Shown here: positions 61,924 to 64,000 of the stretch, one piece after another
How the letters are laid out: each line of letters starts with the position of its first letter
Position numbering within the stretch: position 1 is the stretch's first letter
Origin: Labedaea rhizosphaerae
GTDB lineage: Bacteria > Actinomycetota > Actinomycetes > Mycobacteriales > Pseudonocardiaceae
DNA: 64,000 nt
Reading direction: 5' to 3'
Assembly (NCBI RefSeq): GCF_004362825.1
Contig: NZ_SNXZ01000001.1
Coordinates: 806,001-870,000, forward strand
The notes under the pieces: model-generated
Database searches by the model: none
Told to the model about the DNA's origin: nothing
The model's input: the letters and a program-made list of their open reading frames with translations, nothing else
Translations under genes and position numbers: made by a program

Positions 61924-62361
61924 TCAAGCGGACAGGCGGCGCGCGATGGCCGGGACCACGATCGCAGCCGCGACGAGGTGCGCCACCATCAGCAGCCCCT
62001 TCGTGACCGTGGCGGCGTCCACGAGCACATCCGGCACCAGCGACAACGCGGTGAGCACGACCGTGGTCCGGACGAACGCCGTGCGCGGCCGGCGAGCCTT
62101 GCGGGCCAGCACGAGGGCGAGCACCAGGCCCACCACCGAGAAGATCGCGGTCAGCGTGGCGAACCCGGCCACCGGGATCGGCGCGCCGCCGACGTCGAGG
62201 CTGATCCCGGCGAGCTCACCCACCCCGGCGATCGTCGAGGTCGCTGCGGCGGCGACGGCCGTGGCGGTCAGGCCACCGACGATCAAGCGGCGCGTGGTCC
62301 GCGGCTTCGCGGGGGCGGTGGTGGAGACGGTGGTGGTGACGGGAGCGGTGGTGACGGACAT
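61924..62361 (-). CDS. DUF6069-like four-helix membrane protein
   Basis: A 145-aa protein with a Thr/Val-rich N-terminal tail and four membrane helices (RLIVGGLTATAVAAAAT; AGFATLTAIFSVVGLVLALVL; TVVLTALSLVPDVL; LMVAHLVAAAIVVPAIA). The DUF6069 name comes from pattern. It lies just before the DGPF-sigma operon in the same direction. Confidence 0.7.
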   Translation of the reverse strand: MSVTTAPVTTTVSTTAPAKPRTTRRLIVGGLTATAVAAAATSTIAGVGELAGISLDVGGAPIPVAGFATLTAIFSVVGLVLALVLARKARRPRTAFVRTTVVLTALSLVPDVLVDAATVTKGLLMVAHLVAAAIVVPAIARRLSA

Positions 62362-62462
62362 CGTGAGCCTCCAGTGCTGGCGACCGACCCATGCCGGTCT
62401 CTCACTTGAGCTACGAACGAGCTCGACCGCATTCGACATCGCCGCCAAAACTTTTCCGTGGG

Positions 62463-62906
62463 CTACTTCGCGCGGCGGCGGCTGTCCACGTTCGCGGTCA
62501 TCGTGTTGAGGGTGTCGGGCAGGGACGCCACGGTGTCTGGCGCCAGACCGGCGATCGTCTCCTCGGCCAGGGCGCACCACAGCTGTTTGACCTGCGTGGC
62601 CAGGGCTTTGCCGCTGTCGGTCAGTTCGACGACGCTCGCGCGTTTGTCCGACGGCACCGCCCGGAACCGAATGTGACCCGACGCTTCGAGCTTGCGGGTC
62701 ATGAGGGTGACGCTGGGCGGCTCGCAGCCGAGGGCCTCGCTGAGCTGCGCCTTGATCATCGGGCCGGTGCGGGCCAGTTCCAGCAGCAGCGCTTCCTGCC
62801 CGGGGTGCAACCCCAGCGGGGCGAGGAGCGCTGACGCCCGGGCCCGGTGGCGCAGGCTCAACAGGCGGATGGCCTGGTTGATGGCGTCGGCTTGCTCGAA
62901 GTCCAC
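62463..62906 (-). CDS. MarR-family repressor
   Basis: A 147-aa protein with winged HTH: PGQEALLLELARTGPMIKAQLSEALGCEPPSVTLMTRKLEASGHIRFRAVPSDKRASVVELTDSGKAL. GTG 62906. It is divergent from wrbA across a palindromic operator, so it most likely represses both and responds to a quinone or electrophile. Confidence 0.9.
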   Translation of the reverse strand: MDFEQADAINQAIRLLSLRHRARASALLAPLGLHPGQEALLLELARTGPMIKAQLSEALGCEPPSVTLMTRKLEASGHIRFRAVPSDKRASVVELTDSGKALATQVKQLWCALAEETIAGLAPDTVASLPDTLNTMTANVDSRRRAK

Positions 62907-62923
62907 GGCCGCTCCTTGACAGG

Positions 62924-62957
62924 TTAGTTACGCGCATAACATTATGCGCATAACTAA
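62924..62957. promoter_or_regulatory. Palindromic MarR operator between marR and wrbA
   Basis: TTAGTTACGCGCATAA (62924-62939) and TTATGCGCATAACTAA (62942-62957) are inverted with one mismatch around CA, centred in the 70-bp divergent gap. AT-rich in a GC-rich genome, typical of a MarR site. Confidence 0.85.
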
Positions 62958-62976
62958 GTTTACCAAGGGAGCAGAC

Positions 62977-63591
62977 ATGCGCGCCAAGGTCGCCGTCATC
63001 TACTACAGCGCCACGGGCACCGTGCACGCGTTGGCCGAAGCCGTCGCCGAAGGCGCCGAGGCAGCCGGGGCCGAGGTGCGGTTGCGCCGGGTCGCCGAGC
63101 TGGCACCGGCAACCGCCATCGATCAGAATCCGTTGTGGCGCAAGCACATCGACGCCAGCGCCACCATTGCCGAGGCCGGCACGGCGGACCTGGAGTGGGC
63201 CGACTCGTTCGCCTTCGGCACGCCGACGCGGTTCGGCTCGCCCGCCGCGCAGCTCAAGCAGTTCATCGACCAGACCAGCGGTCTCTGGCGCGCCGGCAAG
63301 CTCGCCGACAAGCCGGTCACCGCCTTCACCTCGGCCTACAACCGGCACGGCGGCAGCGAGGCCACGATCCTCTCGCTCGCCAACGTCTTCTACCACTGGG
63401 GCGCCCTGATCGTCCCGACCGGCTACACCGATCCGGCCGTCCACGCCGCGGGCGGCAACCCGTACGGCACCTCGTCCTTCGGCGGCGACGGGCCTGACGC
63501 GGCGACGCTCGACGCGGCCCGGTACCAGGGCCGACGGCTCGCCGAGATCACGATGCGGCTTGGGCGCGAGTCCTTCGCGCGGACGGCATGA
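62977..63591 (+). CDS. wrbA: NAD(P)H:quinone oxidoreductase, WrbA-type flavodoxin
   Basis: A 204-aa protein with the FMN loop YYSATGTVHALAEA, DSFAFGTPTRFG, FTSAYNRHGGSEATI and YTDPAVHAAGGNPYGTSSFGG, all WrbA motifs. It reduces quinones by two electrons using NAD(P)H. ATG 62977 follows AAGGGAGC. Its stop overlaps the MFS start (ATGA), so detoxification and efflux are co-expressed under the MarR regulator. Confidence 0.92.
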   Translation: MRAKVAVIYYSATGTVHALAEAVAEGAEAAGAEVRLRRVAELAPATAIDQNPLWRKHIDASATIAEAGTADLEWADSFAFGTPTRFGSPAAQLKQFIDQTSGLWRAGKLADKPVTAFTSAYNRHGGSEATILSLANVFYHWGALIVPTGYTDPAVHAAGGNPYGTSSFGGDGPDAATLDAARYQGRRLAEITMRLGRESFARTA

Positions 63592-64000
63592 CCAGCACCG
63601 CACGGCGCCAGGGCACGGGGCTGGTGCTGGCGCTCGTCTGCGCGAGCCAGTTCATGGTGATCCTCGACGCGTCCATCGTGAACGTCGCGCTGCCCTCGAT
63701 CCAGCACGAACTCGGTTTCACCGATGCCGGGCTGGCGTGGGTGGTCAACGGCTACCTGCTCACCTTCGCCGGGTTCATGCTGCTGGGCGGGCGTGCCGCG
63801 GACCTGTTCGGCCACCGCCGGGTGCTGGTCGGCGGGCTGGCCTTGTTCGCCGCGTCGAGCCTGGTCGCCGGGCTGGCGGGCGCACCGCAGGTGCTGGTCG
63901 AGGCTCGGGTCGCGCAGGGCATCGGCGCCGCCATGCTCGCGCCCGCCACGCTCGCGGTGATCAACACGACGTTCGTCGAGGACCGGGCTCGGGCGTTTGG
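63588..64000 (+). CDS. DHA2-type MFS drug efflux transporter (partial, runs off window)
   Basis: The first 137 codons are visible: TM1 LVLALVCASQFMVILDASIVNVALPSI with the DHA2 motif (LDxTIVNVALP), WVVNGYLLTFAGFMLLGGRAADLFGHRRV (motif A) and QGIGAAMLAPATLAVI (motif C start). It belongs to the EmrB/QacA 14-helix family. Likely exports a toxic quinone or drug sensed by the MarR regulator. Confidence 0.88.
   Translation, partial: MTSTARRQGTGLVLALVCASQFMVILDASIVNVALPSIQHELGFTDAGLAWVVNGYLLTFAGFMLLGGRAADLFGHRRVLVGGLALFAASSLVAGLAGAPQVLVEARVAQGIGAAMLAPATLAVINTTFVEDRARAF

Overview
The window reads as chromosome of a high-GC actinomycete, most likely Pseudonocardiales (Lentzea/Saccharothrix/Amycolatopsis-like). 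The reasons are strong codon GC bias, many GTG starts, WhiB, a PASTA-bearing class A PBP, ATGA/GTGA gene overlaps, and a gene order from about 10.4 to 35.9 kb that parallels the Mycobacterium tuberculosis Rv3670-Rv3683 neighbourhood as I remember it: epoxide-hydrolase-like, MarP protease, NUDIX, thioredoxin, Nth, small membrane protein, Crp, metallo-beta-lactamase, RidA, DUF4177-like, two ArsA-type ATPases, WhiB4, PonA2, metallophosphoesterase and tRNA-Pro.

Region by region. (1) 1-5342: a leftward five-gene cluster of a Crp/Fnr-type regulator, a nucleotide-cyclase-like protein, a STAND-type NTPase, an SPFH-like protein and a DUF4407 membrane protein. The cyclase and NTPase share a short peptide motif, so this looks like a signalling or conflict module. 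(2) 5.5-16.4 kb: acyltransferase, POT transporter, VIT1-like transporter, NhaA, holin-X protein, then the MarP/NUDIX/thioredoxin/Nth block and Crp. (3) 16.4-17.5 kb: a gene-free stretch with 90-bp tandem repeats. (4) 17.5-34 kb: MFS, Tat-type PHP phosphoesterase, a second beta-clamp paralogue, MBL and NUDIX hydrolases, RidA, a secreted S53 peptidase, the ArsA pair, WhiB4 and PonA2, followed by a small group of DnaA boxes. (5) 34.3-35.9 kb: GatB/YqeY protein, metallophosphoesterase and tRNA-Pro(CGG).

From 35824 to 59593 an actinomycete integrative and conjugative element (AICE, 23.7 kb) is inserted in the 3' end of tRNA-Pro, bounded by a 43-bp direct repeat. Its backbone is a leftward operon: small protein, DUF2637 protein, FtsK/TraB translocase, two zinc-finger proteins, a DUF3631 ATPase (putative Rep), Xis and Int, with a divergent GntR (KorSA-like) regulator. 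A GGTAACC repeat cluster at the rep/xis junction is a candidate origin, and a CTAG-rich hairpin lies just after traB.

The element carries three cargo modules that resemble defence genes. The first is a NACHT-like NTPase overlapping a cytidine-deaminase-like gene, both of visibly lower GC. The second is a single-chain DUF262/DUF1524 (GmrSD-like) protein. The third is a NaeI-family nuclease with no recognisable methyltransferase, next to a 657-aa protein I cannot identify. It also carries two paralogous HTH-FGE-fold proteins that lack the formylglycine-generating cysteines, and an IS481-family insertion whose transposase has an in-frame TGA.

After attR the chromosome resumes with a TetR pseudogene, a small membrane protein, an ECF42-type sigma factor with its DGPF partner, a DUF6069-like protein, and a MarR regulator divergent from wrbA and an MFS pump through an obvious palindromic operator.
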